Of a DNA stretch of 64,000 nt, positions 32,799-42,479 are shown in pieces (position 1 is the first letter of the stretch; each line of letters opens with the position of its first letter). Position numbers and translations under genes: made by a program. Source of the stretch: Phaseolus vulgaris (lineage: Eukaryota > Streptophyta > Magnoliopsida > Fabales > Fabaceae); NCBI RefSeq assembly GCF_000499845.2, contig NC_023749.2, forward strand, positions 33,519,991 to 33,583,990. The letters run 5' to 3'. The notes under the pieces are model-generated. The model worked only from the letters and a program-made list of their open reading frames with translations, was not told where the DNA came from and did not search any database.

Positions 32799-34078
32799 AG
32801 CTTTGTAAGTAAAAACAAACACGAAGAGATTTGCAAGCTTTCTGTTAAAACAGTTTGAAGGGGGCACTCTTTTTTCCCTAAGGAGGGTTTTTAATGAGGC
32901 CACCCAATAAAGAAGAGTTTTCAAAGTTTAAAGTTTCTAAGATTGCATGCTTGTTGTTTCGAAAATTTTAGAAAAAGACCTTATCACTCGTACGTGATTT
33001 AAGGCAAGTTTGAAGTTATGCTGCATGCTTTCTAAAAGTTTTAAAGTCCCCATCGCTTTTCGGCGATTGGCGGCATCAGTTAAAGTGAAAAGTCCTCATC
33101 GTCTTTCGGCGATCGGAGGCACCAGCAACGTTTAAAAGACCTCAACGCCCTCGCGCGTCCTGAGGCGAGAAAGAGATTAAAGTCCTCCTCGACTTTGTGC
33201 GAGTGCAGGCGAGAACGAGTTAAAAGTCCTCAGTGCATCCAGGGAAGAGGAGATGTAATCTCTAGGCAAAGTAGAGGCACCAGATAAAGACCTCGCCGTC
33301 GAGCGAGTTCAGGAAAGATAAAGACCTTCTCGCCATCGAGCGAGTTCAGGCAAGATAAAGACCTTCTCGCCGTCGAGCGAGTTCAGGCAAGATAAAGACC
33401 TTCTCGCCGTCGAGTGAGTTCAGGCAAGATAAAATCCTTCTCGTCTCGAACGAGTTCAGGTATGGTGTGAAGGGTGGAAGAAGTTTAAAGGATGGCTAAG
33501 GTAGGTTCAAAGAGAACGCCTAGCTATCCAGCTTATTGTTCTAAAACTCAGGGAGGTAGAGAAGGATCCGAAAGGCGCCTCTACCCCCAGATGAGGGAAC
33601 AATAGCCAAGTTATGAAGGCAAAAGGAAGCTTACATCGCCAGGACCCTATGGCGATCAGAAGAAGTCCAGGCGATGGCAAGAGTAAGGGCCCATTTCGAT
33701 GGAGCAGATCAGGTGAACTATATCTTAAACTATCAGTTGGATTGAAACTTGCTGATTAGTAAGTAGTTTCACGCTGAAGTTCGTTGCCTTAGGTTCACAA
33801 GTTATTAAAATGCCATCGTTTGAGAGTTGATAGTTTGCTCGAGTTTGAAGCAGTAAGTAAACGATTGAGCCCGCAGAATCGCTAAGTTAATTTGTTTAAG
33901 CGGTTTCTACAAGGAAAAGCGAAGTAAACAGAGGGACTATGTGCAGAAGCGGGGGAAGTTATAATAAAAGTGGTATCAGTTCGAATGCATAAGAAGAAAA
34001 GAAAAGATATTACAGGTAAAGTTTGTGCAAAAAGGAACAAGCATTAATTCCCAGGAAATAAGTGATGGAGGGAGACGA
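32799..34078. other. Non-coding 3' region of element B between pol and antisense gene
   Basis: It separates the convergent ends of pol (plus) and the antisense gene (minus). It contains the hairpin array (33050-33470) and then unique AT-rich sequence with no domain. A GGGGGCACTC block near 32861 resembles the start of the equivalent region in element A (about 3724-3733). Confidence 0.75.
33050..33470. repeat. Tandem array of hairpin-forming units in element B
   Basis: From about 33285 to 33460 the unit GACCTTCTCGCCGTCGAGCG + AGTTCAGGCAAGATAAA recurs four to five times with a 37-38 bp period. Each has a CTCG...CGAG self-complementary core. Upstream (33050-33240) are diverged versions built on CATCGCTTTTCGGCGATTGG, CGTCTTTCGGCGATCGG and CTCGACTTTGTGCGAGTGCAGG. 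Cores vary but self-complementarity is kept. Confidence 0.85.
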
Positions 34079-35532
34079 TTAATCTTCAGAAGGCACGATC
34101 TTCCCATCCACCACTTCATTACATATCGACACCATGGAGAGGTCGAGCTCGGGGTACTGGCAGGCGACTTGCTCCAGGGCGGCGTCGAATCCGGCGGCAA
34201 GGACTTGGGCGGAGCTTAGTTCGAGCTCTTCGTTTTGTTGTTTGAGCCCCTCGGTTTGCTGCTTCAGCTCGTCAGCTCGTTTCTTCAGTTCTTCAGTTTC
34301 CCCACGAGCCTGAGCAAGGTCGTCAGCAACCTTCTTGCCTTCGTCCCGCGCCTGGGCCAGCTCTGCAGCAATTTTCTCATTTTCCTCTCGAGCCTTGGCG
34401 AGCTCGTCCACGACGTCGTCCCTCTCCTTCTCGACCTTTCCGAGGAGAACCTCCCGATCAGCCGACCTCTTTTCAAGGTTCTCTACCTTGGCTGCATCCG
34501 CTTTCATCGATGCCTCTAGGTTGGCCACCTTGAGCCTGTAGGGAACCAGCTTGCTCTCCAGCTCGATTTTCTCTTGAGCTAGGAGGTGCAGTTTCTGGCG
34601 CAGATCAGAGGCCTCCTTGCGCGCAACCCTCAGCTCGGCACTCATGGCGTCCTCCACCCTTGAGTGATCAATCTCTGCCATCATCAGGTTGCAAGACAGC
34701 TTTTCCGCCTCGATCCTTATCAGGCGATTCTCCTCCTGGAGTGTGGAGATCTCATCCCGAAGCTTTTTGTTGGAGCTCTTCACAGCCTTTGTTATGATTG
34801 AGGGAAGGTCCTCTGCCATCATCTTTAGCTTAGCTGCGAAGGGCCCCCAGACTTCTTTGACCAAGGGGGGAAGACTTGCAGCTGCTGTTGGTGGAGGTGC
34901 TGAAGGAGCCTGGTGCTGACTCTCACCACCACCCTCTTGATTTGGTTGAGCAAGGGGGGCTTCCTGGCGTGGTGGTGAAGTGGGGGACTCAGTTATGAGT
35001 ATCGGCGAGTTGTGGGCGCCTTCATCCCCACCTGGTGCGGCTTCAGCAATTGAGGCAGTTGAAGGAGGACCCTCTCCAGCAGATACGAACGGCGTGGAGG
35101 CGCTAGGAGGGTCCTCCATGAAGTTGGGCTCGCTGCCTTCAACCACGGGAAGCGCGACCGCCAAGGGCGTTGCTTGGACCAGCGGTGTTGGAGCTGGGGG
35201 AGAGGGCGGTGTTGGTGTTGGGAGAGCGGGTGGTGAAGAAGGTGCCACCCTTTTCCTTTTGGTGACAAGGCCGTCCTCAGTCGCCTCATCATCCTCATCC
35301 TCATCTTCTTGAACCACTTGAGGGGTCTTCCTCTTTGGTTTCCTTAAAATGAGCTTTTTTCGTTGAGGGGCGGGCAGTGTCTCAGGAGGAGCTGGGCCTT
35401 GAGGAGGCGATCTGCCCTAGGTAGCGGCGATCTCCACCACCGAGTTGGGCACGGTTTGGGAACCCGTCGCCAACTTATGAGTTTAGGCGAGCGCCCTCAG
35501 TTCAGCTAATTTGCCTTTGCCCAACATGAGGT

Positions 35533-35734
35533 CTGCACAGGGTAAAAATATACAAGTAAGCACAAAAGCAAAAGCAAAATATACGAGTATGTGTGCGAAT
35601 AATGCAAACAAATGGCGCATGAATTAAAAACCAAATCCAGTGCGCAACAAGCAGGACGCCCGATGGTAGATAACAGAGATGCGAAATCAGTTTCAACGCA
35701 AAACGAAAACCTAAGTGTCGAGGTAAAGGCTAAC
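35533..35734 (-). other. Coding-region intron of the antisense gene in element B
   Basis: Donor CACATAG|GTTAGCC and acceptor CTGTGCAG|ACCTC on the minus strand, 202 nt, phase 1. The same exon junction is present in element A (428-586). Confidence 0.7.
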
Positions 35735-36685
35735 CTATGTGAGCTTCGAGTTGGTCCTCTAGGAACTCGAAGGAGATTATTGCGGAGGTGAGAAAGGTGA
35801 TGTTGGCGGCTGCTACTTTCTTCCAGAAAAGGCATAGATCTTTGTCTAGCTCGCCCATGTTGTCGGGACTTCTGGGCCTCCTAAAGCTCTCTTTGGCGTC
35901 TTTGTTCCCCTTGTGTACCCAGTACAAGGGGAAGCCGTCGAGCAGGGAAGGATCTTGGTCATTGGCGCACACCTTCACGAATTTTCCTTTCCAATCTTTG
36001 TAAGATTGCTGGAAGATGGAGAGGATTGACCTCCCAACAATACCATTCAGGCTGATCCAGAGGCGGTCTCCTGGGTTCTTAGCCTCGAAAAGGAAGAGGA
36101 AAACGTCGACTGAGGCTGGCAATCCCAGGTGTGCGCACATGATCTGGAACGCCCTTACGAACGCCCAGCTGTTGGGGTGAAGCTGGGCGGGGGCGATGTC
36201 GAGCTCAGTTAATAATTCCCTCTCGAAGTGAGTGAAGGGAAGTCGGAGCTTCACCTTCTTGAAGAACGTCGCGTAGAGGAAGCAGAACAACTCGCCGTTG
36301 TTTGCTTTATCGTCAGCACAGATTGGTTCATCCGGGTGGCAGGGCAGCACGGCCATTTTGCTGTCATGCTCCTTATGGAATGAAAGATCAGATTGGTCCC
36401 CTTTTCTTAGTCGGTACACGCCCAACTCTGTGTTTATGGAAGAGGTTTCTTTCAACAGAGTTGAGGTGGCCCACGGATAAAGCTTCTTGTAGTCTTGTGT
36501 GGCAATGGAGGCTCCTCCGGCGACTGGTGGAGTTGCCTGAGCGAGATTGGGGTGAGAGGTTGCAGGCCTCTCAGCCTGGGTAGAAGGAGCACCGGATGCT
36601 CGTGGTAAGTTATGCGCTTGGGGTGGAGGGTTTCGTGATGAAGGAGGAGGGTTCACGGTGGTTTTCGTACGAGCCATCGCGGGAA

Positions 36686-36925
36686 CTGCAAAGGAAAAAG
36701 GAAAAAGGATGAACAAAGGTTACAGAGAACGATTCGATTGTGGACGAAGAATGGAGAACGAACGAACGGGAGTTCGTTGTGATGAATGTAATGGAAGACG
36801 AAGCCCTAAGTTACAAGAAGGAAGAAGAAGAGGAAACAACCCACAGCGTTTGCACCAGACAGATAATGGATGATGCGAATCGGTTAAAATGCAGCAAGTA
36901 TCAACAGAAGAAGTAAAAGAGGTAC
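36686..36925 (-). other. Putative 5' UTR intron of the antisense gene in element B
   Basis: Donor GAAAG|GTACCTC at 36926/36925 and pyrimidine-rich acceptor TTTTCCTTTGCAG at 36686, nine bases before the start codon. Inferred from splice signals only. Confidence 0.55.
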
Positions 36926-36926
36926 C

Positions 36927-37260
36927 TTTCGATGATCAGATGAGCGTTGAAGGGAGTTGGAGATTGAGGGAGCTGAGAAGCGTCGTGGGTTTGTAGAGAA
37001 AACTCAGAGCGTTTTGAGAATGCAGGGAGATGATGAAATAGTAGAAATGAAGGGGTTTAAGGGTTTTTCAAACGTTTTCGGAAGCGCAAACGACAGCTGA
37101 AGATGACCGTTGATGAAGCCACGTGTCGAGCGATTGGAAAAGGGGGTTTGGTGGAGCGTCAGAAAAGCAGAGGGAACGAACGTTTGGAATTCCGTGCCAG
37201 CGCCACGTAGATCGGCAGTGACGTGACCTCTTAGTCTTTCCGCTGGACAAGTCTTCGCTT
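36927..37260 (-). promoter_or_regulatory. Likely promoter and leader of the antisense gene, between it and the 3' LTR
   Basis: CT-rich leader-like sequence lies at 36930-37040 on the minus strand, preceded by CACGTGGC (minus, about 37117-37124) and TACGTGGCG-type (about 37200-37208) ACGT cores. No clear TATA box. Its place outside the LTR would let the gene be expressed independently of the element's own promoter. Confidence 0.4.
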
Positions 37261-37276
37261 AAGACTGGGGGGCTTA
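37261..37276 (+). other. Polypurine tract of element B
   Basis: AAGACTGGGGGGCTTA immediately before the 3' LTR. Confidence 0.75.
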
Positions 37277-38169
37277 TGTACCGCCCAGGTAGTCAGAATT
37301 GATGACGTGGCCGCAAGCAATAGTATAGGCGTGTTGAACGGGACACCTGGCTGGTAGAAGGGAAGGACGTCGGGAGGCTCGTGTGATCGCCGGTCGTTAA
37401 GTTGGCATACCTAAACCGGCGGTCACCAAGTTTGTGTTGTAGTCGCCGGGTGCGAACCCAGGCCGAAAGGATGACATCGACGAAGGATCAGGAAAGCTTG
37501 TTCCAGGCTTTCAAAGCAAAGGATGAAGTCGTCAGATGGTCATTCCCTAGCTGGCCAGAGGTTGAGGTCGGGGAACAGCTTACCCGAGCATGCACAGTGA
37601 AGTAAGTAAAGTAGAATATAATGGCGGCTGGCGAGACCACAGGGAAGGTGTGTATGAAGACACTCGTACTCGCCACGCAGAAGAGATCGCGCTCCAAGGC
37701 AGTTATACACTGAGTTGCTTCCTGCATAAGTAACTTAGTCAAAAAGCCTGAAGAGTAAGAGGTGACGCTCAAGTCAAGGATGCTCCAGATGGTGACACGT
37801 GTACAGCTGGATGCGAGCCACGTGTCCAGATGTGTAACTGTCAGGAGAGAGAAAGTGCATAGGTATATAAGGGATCCTAACGAACTTCTGAGGTACGCTC
37901 GTCTTAGAATACTTCTTTTACGCTTGCGAGAACTTGAGTACGCTGAGAGAGAACATTGCACGGTTCCTGAAGTTCTTAGTTTTCTCTTAGTATTTTGGTG
38001 GTTCAGTCGCTGACTTGGGCGTCGGAGCGCGATCGCCCGCAGCGGCGCCGTTCTGTCTTTTGCAGGTTCTTGAGGTGAATCAAGGCGAAGGACGGAAGCT
38101 AGCACGGCGCAAAGTCGATCCAGATTTGACGAGGCAAGGCTCTTGCGTTCTGGTCAACAGGCAGGATCA
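37277..38169 (+). repeat. 3' LTR of Tat element B (893 bp)
   Basis: TGTACCGCCCAGG...CAGGATCA, followed by the TSD CTGAC. TATATAA at 37864-37870. It differs from the left LTR by a 17-bp and a 2-bp gap plus scattered substitutions. Confidence 0.93.
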
Positions 38170-38174
38170 CTGAC

Positions 38175-38485
38175 TTACATTGGGATATCCTGAAGAACTC
38201 ATCCATTGTCAATGCAGAGATTATGATGTTCTTGGCCACAAGATCATGTTGAGCCTTCCTCCTTTCGGTCTCATTCCATTCTGATCTTGGCTTTACCACT
38301 TCTTCATCCTTGACAACCTGCATTGGCACATAAGGTCCATTGACCACAGCTTCCCAAATTAATGCATCAATAGATTCCATGAAAATTCTAATTCAAACTT
38401 TCCAAAATGCATAATTCATTCCATTGAACATAGGTGGTCTATTAACAGCAGATCCTTCAGCAAAAAGCACATTAAACTCAGAGAT
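38175..38485 (-). pseudogene. Gag N-terminus of Sirevirus C, right of the B insertion
   Basis: Minus strand: LIWEAVVNGPYVPMQVVKD, SEWNETERRKAQHDLVAK and MDEFFRISQCKS match the starts of Gag in E (58619) and G (63369). The initiator ATG is changed to ATC (38485-38483), and a TGA interrupts FWKV near 38393. The frame is cut after QCKS by element B and resumes at 25928. Confidence 0.88.
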
Positions 38486-38520
38486 TATTACAAACAAACT
38501 TGATTAAAATACAAGTCCTA

Positions 38521-38535
38521 GCTCTTGATACCAAT
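38521..38535 (-). other. Primer binding site of Sirevirus C
   Basis: Minus strand ATTGGTATCAAGAGC directly after the LTR; resembles the initiator-Met tRNA site TGGTATCAGAGC with one extra A. G shows the same variant, E the canonical form. Confidence 0.75.
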
Positions 38536-40255
38536 TGTTGGGTTTAATAGTGCCAAAGTTCAAGAGGGGGGTGAATTGACCTTTTAAAACTTTCTCGCAG
38601 AAACATTGTTTAACACAGTTTACAGAAAATAAATCGATTTATGTGAAAATGAACAGATTTATTTCAGCACTGTTTTTGTTTGAAAAGCGTTTATACAGCA
38701 AGGTTACTCACAAGATTATGCAGATAGATTTTCCAGATGCACACACAAAACAACAAACTTCAATTTCAAGCAAGTGATTTAAGGTTCAATTGATAGCATG
38801 CCAATTAATTGAGTAACCTTTACAAACAACCTGTTCCAGTGGCTTTTAACAAACTATGAGTGTTCTTCTTGATATCAAACAGTTTTCCAGAAATTAAGAA
38901 CAATGAATCACAGAACAACAAGCTTCAATTTTAAGCAATTGTTTAAGGTTCAATTAATAGCTTTGACAATTTCTTGAGCAACCTATCACAGTCAATCTGT
39001 TCCAGTGGCTTTTAAAAAACTTTATATGTTCTTATCAGAATCAAACAACTTTTTCATAAATTAAGAACAGTATGAACTGAGCCAATAAAGAACAGATTTA
39101 TTATTGATTGAACAAATTTATTTCTTTGCTGTTTTAACAATTATGCAGAAACTTAATTGCAGAGATTGAGAGAGAATGAACACAGGGCAGTTATACTGGT
39201 TCACTCAACTGAGCTACATCCAGTCTTCACCTACAACCAAGGTGAAATTCACTAAATCACAGTACAAACAAACACAATTCCCACTATTCTTGAAACCTAC
39301 AGGAACTTAGGTACTCTTGCTGAAAAAACCTATTTCAGCTCACACACACTCTTCAAGAAAACCTATCAAGAAGAGTGTTCAACCAAACTATTACAAGAAA
39401 TGAGAAGTGAAACGACTACACCTGATTGAGGATACAAAGATCTGCCTTAAACCAGTAAGCAAGATTGCTAGAACAGTAGCAACACCTCACATCAAGCTTT
39501 TGGGACCAAACCAAGAACAAGCACTTTGTGATTTTTGAAATCTTTGAAGAACAAATGCTAATCCATTGTAAACTCTTAATTCTCTGCTGTCAAAACTATT
39601 TTTGCAAATGTATGAACAATGATTAAACTCAGAAACAAGTTTTCATTTTATAGAAAACCAACTTGTAACCGAATTTTGAAAAACAGTTAAAGCTGTTATA
39701 AAATGAACAGATTGAAAATAAAATAAACAGATTTATTTTCAAAAGCAGTTAGAGAATTTGTTAAGTGAGGAGACTTAGTCAAAACGAAAACGTTTAAGCT
39801 AGATATGGCACCAGAGACAAAAAGAATCTATTCATTTACAGATGAACAGATTTATTTTTCAAAACGAAAACAGAAAAGCTTAACTATTTGAAACACAATC
39901 GTTTTGAAAGATAGAAGACTTAGTCAAAATACATGATGCACAAAATCTAATTTTCACAAAACTTAGCCAAGGCATCAGTGTAAAAATGAATCTGTTTATT
40001 TAGAAAAGAATAGGTTTATTTTTATGCAGTAAACGTGTTTTTTGTAAAACATGTGAAAAATAGTTTAAGAAAACTTTTGCTTGTTCTTATCACATGGCCA
40101 GTGGTTTTGAGGTGAGTTACTCAGCAAAAAGCCCATTCTTAGACAACCTCTAAGCACTACCTAAGACACACTTAAAGCAAAGCAAAATACACATGAAATG
40201 TACATAGAAGTCTTCATCAAACACAATCTTGAAGGGGCAACAACCATCTTCAAGA
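38536..40255 (-). repeat. 5' LTR of Sirevirus C (1720 bp)
   Basis: TGTTGGGTTTAATAGTGCC to CTTCAAGA; the terminal CA has mutated to GA but the TSD AAAAG follows directly. It lacks two segments present in the 3' LTR (after CAGATGCACACACA near 38746 and after GACTTAGTCAA near 39782). Confidence 0.92.
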
Positions 40256-40260
40256 AAAAG

Positions 40261-40892
40261 GATTACACTTGTTACAGAAAATATCTGAAATCAATACAAC
40301 ATGAAAATCCTATATCACACTCTCTTGATCAAAGCAATCTCAAAGCAATCTTCAACTCTTCAAAAGTAAAATCAGTGAAAAAATCAAATCTGTTTTTCTT
40401 TTATTAAAACTCAGTTCTTGTTTGTTACATAATCTGAACAAACTATTTATTGCTTTCAAAGACTGGTCAAAGCATGTAAAATTGGAGTGTATTCAATTAT
40501 AAAATCATTTAATGCTCAGTCAACGCACAAAAGAGTTTTCTGTTATGGTCCCAAAACAGACAATCGTTTGAATGCTCGAATCAATCGGTTGTTTTGGTTT
40601 GACAGCAAGTCAACCATCAAAAACAGTTTTCAACCTTTCTCAAAACACCTAAGTATAAAACAATCGGTTGTTTCGAAAAAACAACAGGTTGTTTTTCACT
40701 TAGTTTGAAAAACACTTTCAATTAAAAAGGTTTGAGAATGTTTAAGCTTTGGATTCAATCAAGAGTGGCTTTACACAAATAATCTACCCCGAATCCTATC
40801 TAAAGACAGCTCAGCAACAGCAAGCACATCCAGCCTTCCATCAAACTTCAAGGGTTTGGATTCTTCAAAGTTTGAACACACTTGATTCAACA
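40261..40892 (-). repeat. 3' LTR of Sirevirus D, proximal part
   Basis: It continues D's LTR after C and ends CTTGATTCAACA. It carries TCAATCGGTTGTTTT (40581-40595), AACAATCGGTTGTTTCG (40659-40675) and ACAACAGGTTGTTTTTC (40681-40697). Confidence 0.85.
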
Positions 40893-40913
40893 ATCTCCCC
40901 CTATTTGATGAAG
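40893..40913 (-). other. Polypurine tract of Sirevirus D
   Basis: Minus strand CATCAAATAGGGGGAGAT abuts the LTR. A second copy (CAAATAGGGGGAGAT, 41133-41147) lies 240 bp inside. Confidence 0.8.
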
Positions 40914-41284
40914 ACAAATCCTTGGTTGCTTGTGTTGGATTTAATTGAATCTGAAGCAGTTCCTGCAAGACAAAGTTTAAGCAAAGCACAATATCTCTGA
41001 TAGAAGGTTAGACCAAAAACAAAAATAGTATATCAGCAGTATTAAAACCAGCAGAAATAAGGCTTACTTAAACATTCATACACACCATAGAGTTTGCAGA
41101 AATAAAAGATAATGAAAGACAACACAGCATAAATCTCCCCCTATTTGTCTTCACAAATAGCCAAAAAGAAGAGATAAAAAGATAATTGTTCCAGATCATA
41201 CAGAAATTTAAAACAGAAGCAATTAAACTGAGACAAGACCAAAAACAATCGGTTGTTTCGTGAATTCAACCGGGTGTTTTTCCT

Positions 41285-42474
41285 TTAATCATCCTTGCCA
41301 TACTGGAGTTCAAAAATCTGATTCTGAACAACTTCTATTTGTTCATCCAAGGTCATGAACCGTGTATCCATGCTATTGAACCTGTTGTCTATACTCTGGA
41401 AGTTGCTCACACATAAATCATGAAGATTTCTTTGATTCTCGGCAAAACCATCAAGCCTATTTACCATGTATCTTTCAAAAGAAGACATGGATGGCATTTC
41501 ATCTCCTTGATTCCCTGCACTAGTTCCAGCACCTAGATTGGTTTCAGGTTGCTCTTCATGGTGAAAATCCATGTCAGCAACGTGATCTTCTTCATCAAAA
41601 TCAACAACTGCAGCACTTGATGAGGCACAATGATCACCATCTTTGCTCACCCATTTGCCATTTATTTTGGTGAATCCCATCTTGCTAAGAGAGCCATTGT
41701 TCATCTCTTGTGTTGACTTAACCAACTTAGATGTCTCATCTTCAAGATTCACTTCAAAATAAAGCAAGAATTTAGAGATTAAAATAGCATAGGGATAGTG
41801 ATAATCACTTAACCTCATGGCTTTTTGCATGTGTTCTTTAATGATGTGGATCCAGTTGATTTTGATTTTCTTCATGATGTAGTAGATGTACACAAGGTCT
41901 TCTTTTGTTAGGACAGAAGGATTGCTACCCCTTGGAGTAAGAATCCAAGTTACAATAAGAGCAAGAACCCTTTCATCTAGCTTTAAGCCTCCAACCAAAC
42001 AAGTTCTCACTTGGGCATTTTGATTCTTCAAGCAACTCTTGTAGTATTGGACTTTGTTGAAATCCTCCACTACTCCAAGATTTCCCTTGTTGATCCTTAG
42101 GCTAGCATATTTCAGACCAGCAACAGCAGTCCACACATCATAAGTGATCTCCATGTCAACTCCCTTCACATGAGAAACAAGATTGTTTCCCTCAAACTTG
42201 TGATTGGTGTAGAACACCCGAATCAAATCAGGGTAGATGTTTCCCTTCATCTCCAAGAACCTTCTAAGTGATTGGTCCTGTCCTTGAGCATCTTCCTCAC
42301 ATTGTCTAGCTTTTGGCTTTTTAGCCAATCAAAGGAAACAACTTTGGGGTTGTTGATCACCTTTGTGCTAGTTTCAAACCTATACCTTTCAATGAGCTCA
42401 TTGTCTCCATAAAACCAGCCCTCTAATCTCCCTCCAGACCTTATTGCTCTGGTTTTGATCCTCTTTGAAGTGGG
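41285..42474 (-). pseudogene. Extra ORF of Sirevirus D (plant transposon protein-like), separated from its start by E
   Basis: Minus strand, stop TAA 41287-41285. The start ATG lies at 60490-60488, on the far side of Sirevirus E, which cut the gene five codons in. The protein contains RLEGWFYGDNELIERY, IYPDLIRVFYTNHKFEGNN, DVWTAVAGLKYASLRI and VTWILTPRGSNPSVLTKEDL. It ends with a Ser-rich linker and a coiled-coil tail (FERYMVNRLDGFAENQRNL ... DEQIEVVQNQIFEL). One frameshift near 42280 separates the first 70 residues. It resembles the 'putative plant transposon protein' family (PF20167, named from memory). No membrane segment or signal peptide. It is diverged from, but clearly homologous to, the ORF in C and E. 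Confidence 0.75.
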
Positions 42475-42479
42475 AGGAG

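Larger units (their letters stand above)
34079..36926 (-). pseudogene. Antisense gene of Tat element B (Transposase_28-like, spliced)
   Basis: It reads opposite to gag-pol. A leader exon ends at 36926 (GAAAG|GTACC) and a 5' UTR intron runs 36925-36686 (TTTGCAG). The start ATG is 36677-36675 (MARTKTTVNPPPSS), chosen because it follows the splice acceptor. Exon 1 has a Pro-rich N-terminus and then a domain with FTHFERELLTEL, HPNSWAFVRAFQIMC and QQSYKDWKGKFVKV, resembling the 'putative gypsy type transposon' family (PF04195, from memory). An intron at 35734-35533 follows, then an exon with acidic and KRKR motifs and a long coiled coil ending at 34079. Two in-frame stops (TAA and TAG, about 35480 and 35415) in exon 2 break it. 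Function unknown. Confidence 0.78.
25934..38169 (+). mobile_element. Ty3/gypsy Tat-lineage retrotransposon B, complete, nested in Sirevirus C gag
   Basis: 12,236 bp flanked by TSD CTGAC (25929-25933 and 38170-38174), in the opposite orientation to C. Order: 5' LTR 25934-26845, PBS, gag, protease, RT, two RNase H domains, integrase, a non-coding region with a hairpin array, an antisense spliced gene 36926-34079, PPT, 3' LTR 37277-38169. LTRs are 912 and 893 bp; the length difference is explained by a 17-bp and a 2-bp indel, alongside a modest number of substitutions. Gag-pol has one TAG and two frameshifts. Confidence 0.95.
18603..40255 (-). mobile_element. Sirevirus C (Ty1/copia), inserted in D's LTR and hosting Tat element B
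   Basis: TSD AAAAG at 18598-18602 and 40256-40260. Minus-strand order: 5' LTR 40255-38536, PBS, gag (split by element B at 38170/25933), protease with integrase deleted, RT-RNase H, extra ORF, PPT, 3' LTR 20380-18603. Removing B leaves about 9.4 kb. The Gag start codon is changed from ATG (ATC on the minus strand at 38483-38485), and stops and frameshifts occur in every ORF except RT-RNase H. C is dead. LTRs differ by many substitutions and indels (1778 versus 1720 bp). Confidence 0.93.

Noticed and set aside
33285..33460. The repeat array of element B as a possible CRISPR array
   Set aside because: Units are contiguous without unique spacers, the context is a plant retrotransposon, and no cas genes are present.
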